Assembly (NCBI GenBank): GCA_937864365.1
Contig: CALMJT010000131.1
Coordinates: 51,476-115,475 of the forward strand
DNA: 64,000 nucleotides
Direction of reading: 5' to 3'
Source: an uncultured Alteromonadales bacterium
GTDB taxonomy: Bacteria > Pseudomonadota > Gammaproteobacteria > Pseudomonadales > Cellvibrionaceae
Position 1 is the first letter of the stretch, and every line of letters begins with the position of its first letter. Made by a program: the position numbers and the translations under genes. This document shows positions 16,440-25,134 of the stretch, piece by piece. The notes beneath the pieces were generated by a model. The model made no database searches, was not told the origin of the DNA, and saw nothing but the letters and a program-made list of their open reading frames with translations.

Positions 16440-18893
16440 TTAGAATTTAAATGCAACACTGGCTTGATAGTGACGCGGTAATTCTGGCAATACAATTTGG
16501 CTTCCGAATAAATTCGGGAAGTTTGCACGGAAATATTCTTCGTCGGTCAAGTTTTTACCGGTAATACTGAAGGTGAATTTTTCATTTTCATAAAAAATAC
16601 CCGCATTAACCAAGGTGTATGCCGGTAGCTCTACGGCTTGAGAGAAACCTGAGAAGGTTTCGTCAGCGCGAATAATGCTTGAGTTAATGGCAAAACCATT
16701 ACCAAAGTCATAGGTACCGGTTAGTGTGTAGATATTTTCTGGAACACCCGCTTTACGTGCCGTTGGTGAAGTGGCAATACCATTCACAACGCCGCCGTAA
16801 ATAAGAGAAGGGTCAATGCCGTCTGGTAAATCTTCGGCACCAAAGAAACTAAAGCGACCACCGTTGGCTTCTGCATCTAAATTGGTGACTTCAATTTTTG
16901 AATAGCCAGCGGTTAATACCAGAGCTTCGTTCACCACCCAGCGAATTTCCGCTTCAATACCTTCGGTTAAATCCGCAGAGTTAGTAACGATTGCTTGCGC
17001 GTTAAAGTCGGTACGTTCTTGCTCGTAATAAGCCAAGGCGAAATACAAGCTATCGTTTAAGAAGCTGCCCTTAAGACCGTATTCTTCCAAGGTGGAAGAG
17101 TCTACCGATGCACCACTGGCAACGTTGGCGGTATTAATTTCCGCGCCTTGGCCGGCAATAACGGTAGTTTGCTCAGAGAAGGTTACGTAAGGAATTAAAC
17201 CGATTGGAGTTTCGTAGCTTAAGCTAACGTTCCAAGAAACGGCGTCTTCTTCGTTCTCGGCGCTGATTGGTGCAGTGATATCGTCAACCGTGTAATTTAC
17301 AGGATCTGCAAACGGGCTTATCAAGAATTGGCCATCGGCTGATACGAATCCAAAACCAGAGGTTGGGTTATTCAATAATAATTTATCAACCGGAGTGCGG
17401 CTTTCGATATCAATAAAGTCGTAGCGTACGCCAAGAACTGCACTTAAACCAAAATCAAAGGTGAAATCTACCAGCGCTGCTAAGCCGTAGTCTGCGTAGC
17501 TGCCTTCGTAGTATTCGGTATAATCATCATCAATTCTTGTAGCAAGTAAACGACGATCTAGCGCAGTTGATGGACCGGTTAAATCACGGCGATCGAAGAA
17601 TTCGTTGGTAAAGTCGTCGCCGTGTTTAAAGTCGGTATAACGAATAGACGGAGATAACTGTACAGAGGTTGTTAACGAATCGGTTTCAAAGGCTTTGGCA
17701 AAAACCAATTTATCTTCAATTACAAATGAGTCGTGGAATTGTGAGAAACCGTAGGCGTTTTCGTTGAGGTTATCGTAAGCATCGTAGAACAATTGGTTTT
17801 TAATTTCCCAACCGTTGGCGGCATTATAAATAACATCAAAATACAGTGTAATGGCTTCGTTTTCGAGAGTATCGTCTGGTGCAACCAATACGTTGCTGCG
17901 ATCAAGCTGAGCGGTACCAACGTTTTGCAAAGCCAAATCAGGGCTTAACTGATCTGCAGTAATTGTGCTCGCATTAAAAATGAATTGGCTTACTGTAGCA
18001 GCGTTGTATTCTTGGTGAGAAATACTGCCGTCACCGTTGGTATCCAGCGATGTTGGTGAGCCGGTTATGTAGGTGCCGTTATCAATAAGGTCTTGAGTTA
18101 AACGGTTCCAGCCAGCAACCTGATTACCTTCGTAATCATGGTACATGCCGCCCCATTGCAAACGTAGGTTTTCGTTTACGTCCATATCAAAAGACGCTTG
18201 TAAGATGGTTTGGTCGGTGGCGGTGTTGTCGTAGAAGCTGTCTGAGTTTTCCACTTCGCCGTATACGTAGTAACCGATGTTATCGGTTAACGGGCCGCCA
18301 ACTTCTGCGCTAATTACGCTCTTGTCCCAGGTTCCGGTTGTATAGCTGATTTCGCCTTCTGGCTGCTCTAAAAATTGGCCGCCATCAGCGCGGGATGATT
18401 TAGGGTTAAAGTTTAAGTAACCACCAATTTTAGCCGGGCCAAAAATTGGAGAGGCAGGGCCGCGGACGATATCAACACGGCTTGATGCACCAATTGGAGT
18501 AGGGTAGTTGCCAGGGTTGTCGAGACGTTTAACGCCACGGAAATAGGTTTCGCCCGGTGTACCACGTACGTCCAAAGAACCTGCTACACCAAAGAATGAC
18601 TGTGTGAAAGTACCTGGTGCGAACGCAACTAATTCGTCGATATCGGTAACGTTAAAGCGTTCTAGCTGCTCAGCACTGACAGTTGATGCAGAGCGCGGGG
18701 TTTTTAACAACGATTTGCCGAAGCCGAATACTTCGACATCTTCACCCGGTAAGCTGCCAAGCGATCCTTGAACAATAACTTCTTCAATTTCGCCATTGGT
18801 TTGCGCAATAACTACCGATGAGCACAAGGTCGTTGCGGTAGCTAAGGCAACCGCAGCCGCAATTGGCATTGGTCGAAAGACTGATTTTTTCAT
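16440..18893 (-). CDS. TonB-dependent receptor with an EF-hand-like loop
   Basis: An 817-aa outer-membrane receptor. It has a signal peptide to about residue 31 and a TonB-box region EEVIVQGS. The plug contains LDVRGTPGETYFRGV and RVDIVRGPASPIFGPAKIGG, and the barrel ends in the aromatic SVAFKF. Residues 284-295 read DTNGDGSISHQE, a textbook 12-residue EF-hand calcium loop (D1, N3, D5, G6, I8, E12). It sits in the barrel region, so probably in an extracellular loop. This is uncommon in TonB receptors and suggests calcium-stabilised ligand binding. The next gene upstream on the same strand is a xanthine/urate-type permease (865 bp away), so a purine ligand is possible but unproven. Confidence 0.93.
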   Translation of the reverse strand: MKKSVFRPMPIAAAVALATATTLCSSVVIAQTNGEIEEVIVQGSLGSLPGEDVEVFGFGKSLLKTPRSASTVSAEQLERFNVTDIDELVAFAPGTFTQSFFGVAGSLDVRGTPGETYFRGVKRLDNPGNYPTPIGASSRVDIVRGPASPIFGPAKIGGYLNFNPKSSRADGGQFLEQPEGEISYTTGTWDKSVISAEVGGPLTDNIGYYVYGEVENSDSFYDNTATDQTILQASFDMDVNENLRLQWGGMYHDYEGNQVAGWNRLTQDLIDNGTYITGSPTSLDTNGDGSISHQEYNAATVSQFIFNASTITADQLSPDLALQNVGTAQLDRSNVLVAPDDTLENEAITLYFDVIYNAANGWEIKNQLFYDAYDNLNENAYGFSQFHDSFVIEDKLVFAKAFETDSLTTSVQLSPSIRYTDFKHGDDFTNEFFDRRDLTGPSTALDRRLLATRIDDDYTEYYEGSYADYGLAALVDFTFDFGLSAVLGVRYDFIDIESRTPVDKLLLNNPTSGFGFVSADGQFLISPFADPVNYTVDDITAPISAENEEDAVSWNVSLSYETPIGLIPYVTFSEQTTVIAGQGAEINTANVASGASVDSSTLEEYGLKGSFLNDSLYFALAYYEQERTDFNAQAIVTNSADLTEGIEAEIRWVVNEALVLTAGYSKIEVTNLDAEANGGRFSFFGAEDLPDGIDPSLIYGGVVNGIATSPTARKAGVPENIYTLTGTYDFGNGFAINSSIIRADETFSGFSQAVELPAYTLVNAGIFYENEKFTFSITGKNLTDEEYFRANFPNLFGSQIVLPELPRHYQASVAFKF

Positions 18894-19219
18894 GTTTCCC
18901 CCTAAAAGCGTTCGAACCTATTCCCGGTTCTTCAAGGCCTTTTGCGATGATTAATATTTCCTAAGGTGATGCTTTTTGCTGTTCGCATTTTATGCGCGTA
19001 GATCTGCATGGGATTTGTCTGTCTACGAGCTTTAAATCGCAGTAAATAAAGCCAGTGGTAACGCTGTATTCTCATTAACCCAATGTTCAGTAAGCATAAA
19101 GAATGCCACTTAATTGTCTATCTGGTCAGGTATTTTGAGTATTCTCAAACCCTTTAATTTAGGGCGTTACAAGCAATATTTATTAGCCAGCAATGAAAAT
19201 AATAATGCTTGATCAAGAA

Positions 19220-19233
19220 TTTGGTGCACCAAA
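19220..19233. promoter_or_regulatory. Candidate operator palindrome upstream of the second TonB receptor
   Basis: TTTGGTGCACCAAA is a perfect 14-bp palindrome 327 bp upstream of the receptor start. No regulator gene is adjacent, and the cognate factor is unknown. Confidence 0.3.
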
Positions 19234-19548
19234 CTTAAGTTTATAATCGACCGAAAAATTTATTCCTGAACGAACTTAGTGCAGGTTTCCTCAACAATGC
19301 GCGGTATTTCTATTCAGCTTTTAAGGGCGAGCTAAGAGATCTTTTTGCCGAAAGAATTTCCCACTCCAAGTGATAGGTTGTTGACTAAAAATAGTTGAAA
19401 ACCGCTGATAGATGATACGAGGTTAGCTATTTGAGACGATATTTCTGAAATGAACGCGCAGACTCGCAAAGGTGACAGCGACCTCATTGAGCAGCGCAGC
19501 CGGCAAGGGGAATTTCTTGTTCTGTGGCAAAAGCTTACGGTTAATCAA

Positions 19549-19702
19549 TAGGAACCTCTGATTAACTCATCCATGATTTAATCAGAGCACAGAAATTGAA
19601 AATGCGATTTCCAATTTCTTCACAATTTCAATCACTTACGGTTCTTGAAATTGGCGACACATCCTTGTGTCGCTGGAAACTCTAGGTTAATCAGAGTTTC
19701 CA
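19549..19702 (-). repeat. Dispersed repeat, full length
   Basis: Well-preserved copy in minus orientation: AGGAACCTCTGATTAACTC ... GACACATCCTTGTGTCG ... AATCAGAGTTTCC. It begins (in the sense of the permease) about 55 bp after that gene's stop. Confidence 0.95.
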
Positions 19703-19757
19703 ATATTAATTGAGAAAACGTAAGCTGGGTGGTTTTAATTTGGCGGTTATTGGTCGT

Positions 19758-21119
19758 TTATAAAGAGTTATTTTCACTCGCGTTTTCTATCGTTTCCTGT
19801 GTGTTTTCGGGCACGCATAAACTTAAAAATATGGCACTGATTCCGGCGACGGCGACCGGTGAAGAAAACAATACAGAGATAAATTTCGGTGCCTGTTCGA
19901 GCAGGTTTGGCACCATCAGTGAACCTAACCCCAAACCTAATGAAACCGCGGCAATTAACGATTGCTTGCGGTCTAGATGGTTTTGCCTTAGCACATCAAT
20001 ACCGGCAATGGTAACCGTCGCGAACATAATCAGGGTGGCACCGCCTAGAACCGGTTTTGGAATCTGTTGTAAAACCGAGCCGATGACTGGGAATAATCCC
20101 AATAAGACCAAAATTCCCGCGACGTACAAACCGATATGTCTGCTGGCAATACCGGTGAGTCTAATGACCGCGTTATTTTGACCGAAAGTCGTGTTTGGAA
20201 AAGTATTAAAAACCGCAGCGATGGAAGAGTTAATGCCATCGGCCAATATGCCGCCTTTAATGCGGCGCAGGTAATCGTTGCCCTTAATAGGCAGGCCGCA
20301 GAAATGCGAATTGGCGGTAAGGTCGCCGGAGGTTTCTATGGCAGTTAAAAGATAGATAACGGCAATGGGTATAAACAATTGCCAATCGAAATCGAACCCA
20401 TATTTGAGCGGCACAGGAATCGCGACCACGGCGGTCTTTTGAAAAGGCTGTAATTCAAAAACTCCCAAAGCATAACCAACAACAGATCCAACCAGCATTC
20501 CGATCAGAATAGAACTGAGTCTCAGCCAATAATTTGAGCTGAGGTTTAAGAGAAAAATCGTCAGTAGTACGCAAAATCCGACTAACAAGTATTCGGGCTT
20601 ACCAAAGTCCTTGGCACCGAATCCGCCGCCTAAATCGGTAATACCTACCTTAATGAGAGAAACTCCAATGGTGATAATGACGATACCGCTTACAAGCGGC
20701 GTGATTATTTTTTTGAAGGTGTTAATAAATTGGCTCAGTGCAATTTCGATAAAAGCACCCACAAAGCACATGCCAAACAGTAAAGACAAGATATCAGAAC
20801 TGTTGCCGCCTTGGTTTTTTACACTAAATCCCGCCGTAATTAACGCACCTAAAAAGGCGAAACTGGTGCCTTGAACCGCAATTAATCGAGAGCCGACGGG
20901 ACCAAAACCCTTAGCCTGAATAAAGGTGGCAATACCAGATACAAACAGTGCCATACTCAGTAAATACGGGATTTCGTTTTCCAATCCTAACGTTGAGCCA
21001 ATAACCAGCGTGGGGGTGATGATGCCGACAAAGCTGGCTAATACATGTTGAAATCCCGCTGTGAGTGATTGCAATACCGGTGGTTTTGAGTCGACAGGAA
21101 ATAATATGTCTTTGTTCAT
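19758..21119 (-). CDS. Xanthine/urate-type nucleobase permease (NCS2/NAT family)
   Basis: A 453-aa polytopic inner-membrane protein of the nucleobase-ascorbate transporter family, probably a proton symporter. The substrate-site helix AIETSGDLTAN and the NAT signature GQNNAVIRLTGIASRH are clear. The QNN...TG form is that of XanQ/XanP/UacT-type purine transporters rather than uracil permeases. Xanthine against urate cannot be settled from this. Canonical bacterial members read QNNGVI; here the glycine is Ala. No purine-degradation genes are adjacent; the exported nucleoside hydrolase lies 13 kb away. Confidence 0.9.
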   Translation of the reverse strand: MNKDILFPVDSKPPVLQSLTAGFQHVLASFVGIITPTLVIGSTLGLENEIPYLLSMALFVSGIATFIQAKGFGPVGSRLIAVQGTSFAFLGALITAGFSVKNQGGNSSDILSLLFGMCFVGAFIEIALSQFINTFKKIITPLVSGIVIITIGVSLIKVGITDLGGGFGAKDFGKPEYLLVGFCVLLTIFLLNLSSNYWLRLSSILIGMLVGSVVGYALGVFELQPFQKTAVVAIPVPLKYGFDFDWQLFIPIAVIYLLTAIETSGDLTANSHFCGLPIKGNDYLRRIKGGILADGINSSIAAVFNTFPNTTFGQNNAVIRLTGIASRHIGLYVAGILVLLGLFPVIGSVLQQIPKPVLGGATLIMFATVTIAGIDVLRQNHLDRKQSLIAAVSLGLGLGSLMVPNLLEQAPKFISVLFSSPVAVAGISAIFLSLCVPENTQETIENASENNSL

Positions 21120-21825
21120 AAGTGTAGACAGTCAAGAAAATTAAAAATATTCGGTTTCAAGTTGGTGCTTAAAAAACATCAACTGTGTAGTAATGGTGCA
21201 GGTTGGTGTGAGTTTGTTGTTGCGACAGAACCGAGGATTCTTTCTCAGTTAATAACTTAAATATTTAGGAGTTAATTCATCGAAACAAACAAAAATTTTG
21301 GCGCCAACAGACTGAGAGTGTTCGATTTATTCTTTTTTTGCAAGTTTGTCTTGGTGTTGCGCTAAATGCCTAAATTGAAGTAACGGATTTACGGCATGCG
21401 AATTTTAACCTTCGCCTGTTCTAAGCTGGTGCTTTTCTGGTGTGTGTTGCCTCAAAATAGCGCCTCGACCCTAGACATCTTAATGAGATCGAAAAAGATA
21501 AAGTCATGGGCAAATATATGAGCCAATACCTGTCTGGAGATTTGGGCATTCGCACAAATTTTGTAGCGGTTCTTCATCCCTTATTTATTTTCGTGATTGA
21601 AAAGTAAAGTGCAGTTTTATGGTGCTGTTGAATAATTTTTAAGTTCTTGGGTGCCCATTTTAAAGCATTTACGCTTTCTGAGGATTTTTCTGGACGGGTT
21701 GAGTTTGTTTGATCGATAACCAATTGGTTTGAAGATATTTATCTAATTGCGACATTTATGTTTTTTATCGATTCTTCTGAATGGAAATGAGTGATATATC
21801 CAATAAATAAAACCATCAAAGAGTA

Positions 21826-21842
21826 TTGGCACACTACCTGCT
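21826..21842 (+). promoter_or_regulatory. Sigma-54 (-24/-12) promoter
   Basis: TTGGCAC-N6-TGCT: the GG at 21828-21829 and GC at 21840-21841 are spaced exactly as in the RpoN consensus, and the TGGCAC and TGC cores are exact. The predicted start is at about 21853. A perfect palindrome about 100 bp upstream (21718-21729) could be the enhancer-binding site. Confidence 0.65.
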
Positions 21843-21852
21843 CTTACAACTG

Positions 21853-21928
21853 TGCCCTAGGAGATTTCTCGTAGGGTATTCTCTCATGAAGCTTGCTCTT
21901 AAGGGGCTGTGCACTGGCCCCGTTTTTT
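21853..21928 (+). ncRNA. Candidate sigma-54-dependent small RNA (~75 nt)
   Basis: From the predicted start the transcript would open with a hairpin (CCCTA...TAGGG enclosing GAG/CTC, 21855-21876). A pyrimidine-rich single strand with CTCTCATG follows, then an intrinsic terminator (GGGGC...GCCCC and six T). There is no room for an open frame of note. The fit of promoter start, 5' hairpin and terminator within about 100 bp of otherwise empty DNA is the evidence. It does not look like a known family such as Qrr, CrcZ or GlmZ. Targets are unknown. Confidence 0.55.
21902..21927 (+). terminator. Intrinsic terminator of the candidate small RNA
   Basis: GGGGC pairs with GCCCC around a GTGCAC-containing loop and is followed by six T. 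No protein gene lies upstream on this strand within 7 kb. Confidence 0.8.
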
Positions 21929-22132
21929 ACATGAGCTGTTTTAGCTAAGTAGAGGTTTTAATGGAATACGCAATTTTATTGACGTAGAACATTAAAATTC
22001 TAATGCATTCAGATGTAACAAAGATAAAAACACGGATTAGAATTAAAAATAGAATTTAAATGCGTGTGCGGTTGGGACCTGTTCGATTAAAACGTGATCG
22101 GTTAAATTTCGTTGCAGCTAAGAATCCGCTGT

Positions 22133-22180
22133 AGTTAAAAATAGCACAATTAAAGCAGTTAAAAATAGCACAATTAAAAA
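22133..22180 (+). repeat. 24-bp tandem duplication
   Basis: The unit AGTTAAAAATAGCACAATTA plus four bases occurs twice head to tail and differs only at the last two bases. Confidence 0.85.
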
Positions 22181-22774
22181 GGGTCGCTGATTTTTAAAAA
22201 TTTCATTGTTGCAAATTGATACGACCTTATACCTATTTATTTAGGTTACTTTATGTAGGTTACGTTTGTTTTCTTCAAACGTCTATATGTAAGCAAATCA
22301 ATCAAATATATTCCTTTCTCTATTGGCAGTACGTCAATTAATTCTTAAAGTTAATTTTTTACGAACAATAACTTTAACACCGAGTTTTTTCATAACGCAA
22401 AATGTTATTAAACCGTCAAATATTGGCCATTAAACATTTATGCGGGTTGATACTTATTAAAAATTCTGCACTATCGACCTCATTATTCATTCTGTAAAAA
22501 TTTATCCATTTATTCTCTTATAAAAATTATTTTAAAATTCGTAAATTGATCTATTGAAAGTTGTTCGAATATTCGCCATTCACTATTAATCAACAGCATG
22601 TGTACACTGTTTTGTAGTTTCTACTGCTGTGTTGCTGATGACCTATCATTGTTAACTCATCTAAAAATACCGATTAAAAGCCAGATTCGTTAATCGAGTA
22701 TCCTAAAAAGTTTTACATTTGTTCTAAGTTTGTTATTTAAACTAATAATTTAAGTCTAAACTTTAATTACTTAC

Positions 22775-22876
22775 GGAAAACCTTGATTAGCTCATCGACT
22801 ATTGCAATCACTTTTGGCGCTTGAAATTACTGATACATCTTTATAGTGCCGGAATCGTGAGTGATCCAGAATTTCC
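22775..22876 (-). repeat. Dispersed repeat, short form, decayed
   Basis: CTTGATTAGCTCATCGACTA, GCAATCACTT, GATACATCTTTATAGTG and CCAGAATTTCCT follow the order of the short-form element with many substitutions. Confidence 0.6.
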
Positions 22877-23020
22877 TATAAATTATTACATCTTGCGATG
22901 TCTATTTGTTCGAATAGTTGTTTTGTTAGGCAGTTATGGCGAGTTGGATAATAAAATCTGTAATTGAGCCCATCAAATTTTAATATGGGATCAAAATGTA
23001 ATAAAACGTCATTAGTACAA

Positions 23021-23062
23021 AGGTCTCCAGTTAACACATCCCTGAATTAATTAGAGCTTCCT
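23021..23062. repeat. Dispersed repeat, terminal fragment
   Basis: GGTCTCCAGTTAACACATCC followed by TGAATTAATTAGAGCTTCCT resembles the two arms of the last hairpin with changed bases. Confidence 0.45.
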
Positions 23063-23139
23063 GTGATGACTCAATGCATAAGTGTAATTATTAGGCACAA
23101 AATCTGCTGAGTGTTTTTTTCAAATCAGAGAGTTTTGAT

Positions 23140-23160
23140 GGTTGATATTCAATATCTACC
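23140..23160. promoter_or_regulatory. Candidate repressor operator before the glucosylglycerate operon
   Basis: A 21-bp inverted repeat: GGTTGATATT, central C, AATATCTACC. Nine of ten base pairs are symmetric. It ends 33 bp before the glycerate kinase start codon, where a repressor would block transcription or initiation. No regulator gene is adjacent. Confidence 0.5.
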
Positions 23161-23193
23161 GGTTTTCTTTCTATCAGAATAAAAGGATTCACC

Positions 23194-24129
23194 GTGAGTG
23201 AATGTATTGATACTAAATTAGAATGTATTGTGAACGACTACATATCACGCTGTAGTTTACCCAGCACTTATCTGCATACGTTTAAGAAATGGTTTTTGCC
23301 CCTCCTTGAAAAAATAAATGCACAATTGGAATTTAATAAGGGACCGCTTGTGCTGGGCGTTAATGGCTGCCAGGGCTCGGGCAAAACAACATTATCAAAT
23401 TTAATATCTGAGGTGTTCAATAAGTTTTATGGAAAATCCTCGGTCTCAATGTCCATTGACGACTTTTACCTTACTCAGCAAGAGCGTAAAAATTTATCCG
23501 ATTCTGTTCATTCTTTATTGATGACCAGAGGTGTACCGGGAACCCATGATATCAAATTAGCGACGTCGGTTATTGAACAATTAAAACAAGGGCATGGTAA
23601 TGTTGAAATACCACGTTTTGATAAGTCAATTGATGATCGCGCCGAAAAAGATGCTTGGAGTATCGTCTCTGCACCCATCGATTTAATTGTTATAGAAGGG
23701 TGGTGCCTGGGCTCTCCCTTTCAAGAAGAAACCGAATTGTATGCGCCAGTTAATGACTTAGAAGAATTTGAAGACCGTTCTATGACATGGCGAGAATACG
23801 TTAATGAAAAACTCAGTCATGAATACAGGCAATTTTTTAATGGGATTGATTTTTGGGTCATGTTGAAGGCGCCTTCCTTTGAATGCGTATATGAATGGCG
23901 TTTGGAGCAGGAGCAAAAACTGAAAAAGAGCCTTGAAGTTAATGTTGATAAAAGAAGCATAGAAACCAAAGAAAAACTACTGGCATTGATGAGCCCGCAG
24001 CAAATAAAAAGATTTATACAGTATTACCAAAGAATTACCGAAAATACGTTGAGGTTGTTACCTCAAAAATGCGATGTAGTGTTTGAGCTAAATTCTGAAC
24101 GCTCAATTATTACCGCTTCCGGATGTTAG
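23194..24129 (+). CDS. D-glycerate kinase (GLYK/P-loop type)
   Basis: A 311-aa cytosolic P-loop kinase. The Walker A motif GCQGSGKTT lies at about 58-66. SIDDFYLTQQER (about 90) and MTRGVPGTHD (about 110) are hallmarks of the plant/fungal-type D-glycerate 3-kinase family, related to phosphoribulokinase and pantothenate kinase folds. FDKSIDDRA and VIEGWCLG follow. The reaction is D-glycerate + ATP to 3-phosphoglycerate. The start is GTG with an AAAGGA Shine-Dalgarno. As first gene of the cluster it can recycle the glycerate released by the phosphorylase at 26680 into the 3-phosphoglycerate needed by the synthase at 25135. Confidence 0.88.
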   Translation: MSECIDTKLECIVNDYISRCSLPSTYLHTFKKWFLPLLEKINAQLEFNKGPLVLGVNGCQGSGKTTLSNLISEVFNKFYGKSSVSMSIDDFYLTQQERKNLSDSVHSLLMTRGVPGTHDIKLATSVIEQLKQGHGNVEIPRFDKSIDDRAEKDAWSIVSAPIDLIVIEGWCLGSPFQEETELYAPVNDLEEFEDRSMTWREYVNEKLSHEYRQFFNGIDFWVMLKAPSFECVYEWRLEQEQKLKKSLEVNVDKRSIETKEKLLALMSPQQIKRFIQYYQRITENTLRLLPQKCDVVFELNSERSIITASGC

Positions 24130-24244
24130 AGAAATTCGGCATAAAAATGGTTTTCATACTCAAATTTAAAATAATATGTTCTTATGTGTGAAAATATGTT
24201 TAGATTGAAATTATTAAAAATATTATTAATTGTGCGGGCTTGTT

Positions 24245-25117
24245 GTGAGAGACATAATATTTTTTACCGATATGGATGGAACCTTACTGGATCATTACAC
24301 TTACAGTTATGAACCAGTAATACCAACACTTCAACAATTGCGCAATAATGGTATTCCCGTTATTGCTAATACCAGTAAGACCTTCCTTGAGCTGTTAGAC
24401 ATTCGCAGTCATCTCGGTAATACAGATCCATTCATATTCGAAAACGGCGCTGCTATAGCACTGCCTTCGTGCCAATTTTCAGAGTCAGATATAGCTTCCA
24501 ATTTATTACCACGCTTACCGATTAAAAATATTTCCAAAGAAAGCGAGTATTTTATTGTTTCTTTTGTTGAATCCAGAGAACACTGGATTCATGTTATTAA
24601 TTCCATATCCGCTCCTTTTGTTAACAATTTTTTGAGCTTTTCACAGATTAGTGTCGAAAAAATATCTGAACTCACCGGTTTAAATTACGAACAAGCCACC
24701 TTGTCATCCCAGCGTATGTTTGGTGAGCCAGTATATTGGCAGGGTGATGAGAGCCAATATCAAGCTTTTTGTGATGCTGTGCGAAAAGCTGGCGCTACGG
24801 TGTTAAAGGGTGGTCGCTTCACACATATTTGCGGTGAAGCTAATAAAGGCCAAGCGCTTAATTGGTTGGCACAGTTATACGCACAAAAATACCAAAAACA
24901 ATATTTAACAATTGGTTTGGGTGATGGCGATAACGATATTGCAATGCTTGAGAGTGTGAATTTTCCCGTCATAATTTCATCGCCTGTGCACAATCCCCCC
25001 ATCGTTGGAAAAACCCAAAATCATTTAAGCGATGTATACATCACAAAAGCCCAAGGACCAGAGGGCTGGGCCGAGGCGAGTGCATTTGTATTAGCCGATA
25101 TTGAAGAGCATTTTTAA
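24245..25117 (+). CDS. Glucosyl/mannosyl-3-phosphoglycerate phosphatase (HAD-IIB)
   Basis: HAD-superfamily phosphatase of the mannosyl-3-phosphoglycerate phosphatase group, about 290 aa. Motif I FFTDMDGTLLD carries the nucleophile and acid Asp; motif II lies in ANTSKT; KGGRFTHICGEANKGQAL and motif IV GLGDGDNDIAMLE complete the fold. With a glucosyl-3-phosphoglycerate synthase next to it, the expected reaction is removal of phosphate to give glucosylglycerate. The start is uncertain: GTG 24245 places MRDIIFF at the N-terminus; an upstream TTG at 24230 adds five residues; neither has a good Shine-Dalgarno. It lies 116-130 bp after the kinase and about 17 bp before the synthase. Confidence 0.88.
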   Translation: MRDIIFFTDMDGTLLDHYTYSYEPVIPTLQQLRNNGIPVIANTSKTFLELLDIRSHLGNTDPFIFENGAAIALPSCQFSESDIASNLLPRLPIKNISKESEYFIVSFVESREHWIHVINSISAPFVNNFLSFSQISVEKISELTGLNYEQATLSSQRMFGEPVYWQGDESQYQAFCDAVRKAGATVLKGGRFTHICGEANKGQALNWLAQLYAQKYQKQYLTIGLGDGDNDIAMLESVNFPVIISSPVHNPPIVGKTQNHLSDVYITKAQGPEGWAEASAFVLADIEEHF

Positions 25118-25134
25118 TTACATGAGGTTTGTCC

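Larger units (their letters stand above)
18894..19757. other. Intergenic region between TonB receptor and permease
   Basis: No gene is seen. It contains a perfect 14-bp palindrome TTTGGTGCACCAAA (19220-19233) next to a 10-bp palindrome CTTGATCAAG (19209-19218), possibly operators, and a full-length dispersed repeat (19549-19702). Confidence 0.55.
21120..23193. other. 2-kb gene-free region carrying a candidate small RNA locus
   Basis: No protein gene is seen. Contents: a 12-bp palindrome (AACCAATTGGTT, 21718-21729), a sigma-54-type promoter (21826-21842) with hairpin and terminator, a 24-bp tandem duplication (22133-22180), two decayed dispersed repeats (22775-22876, 23021-23062) and a 21-bp operator-like palindrome (23140-23160). 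Confidence 0.65.
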
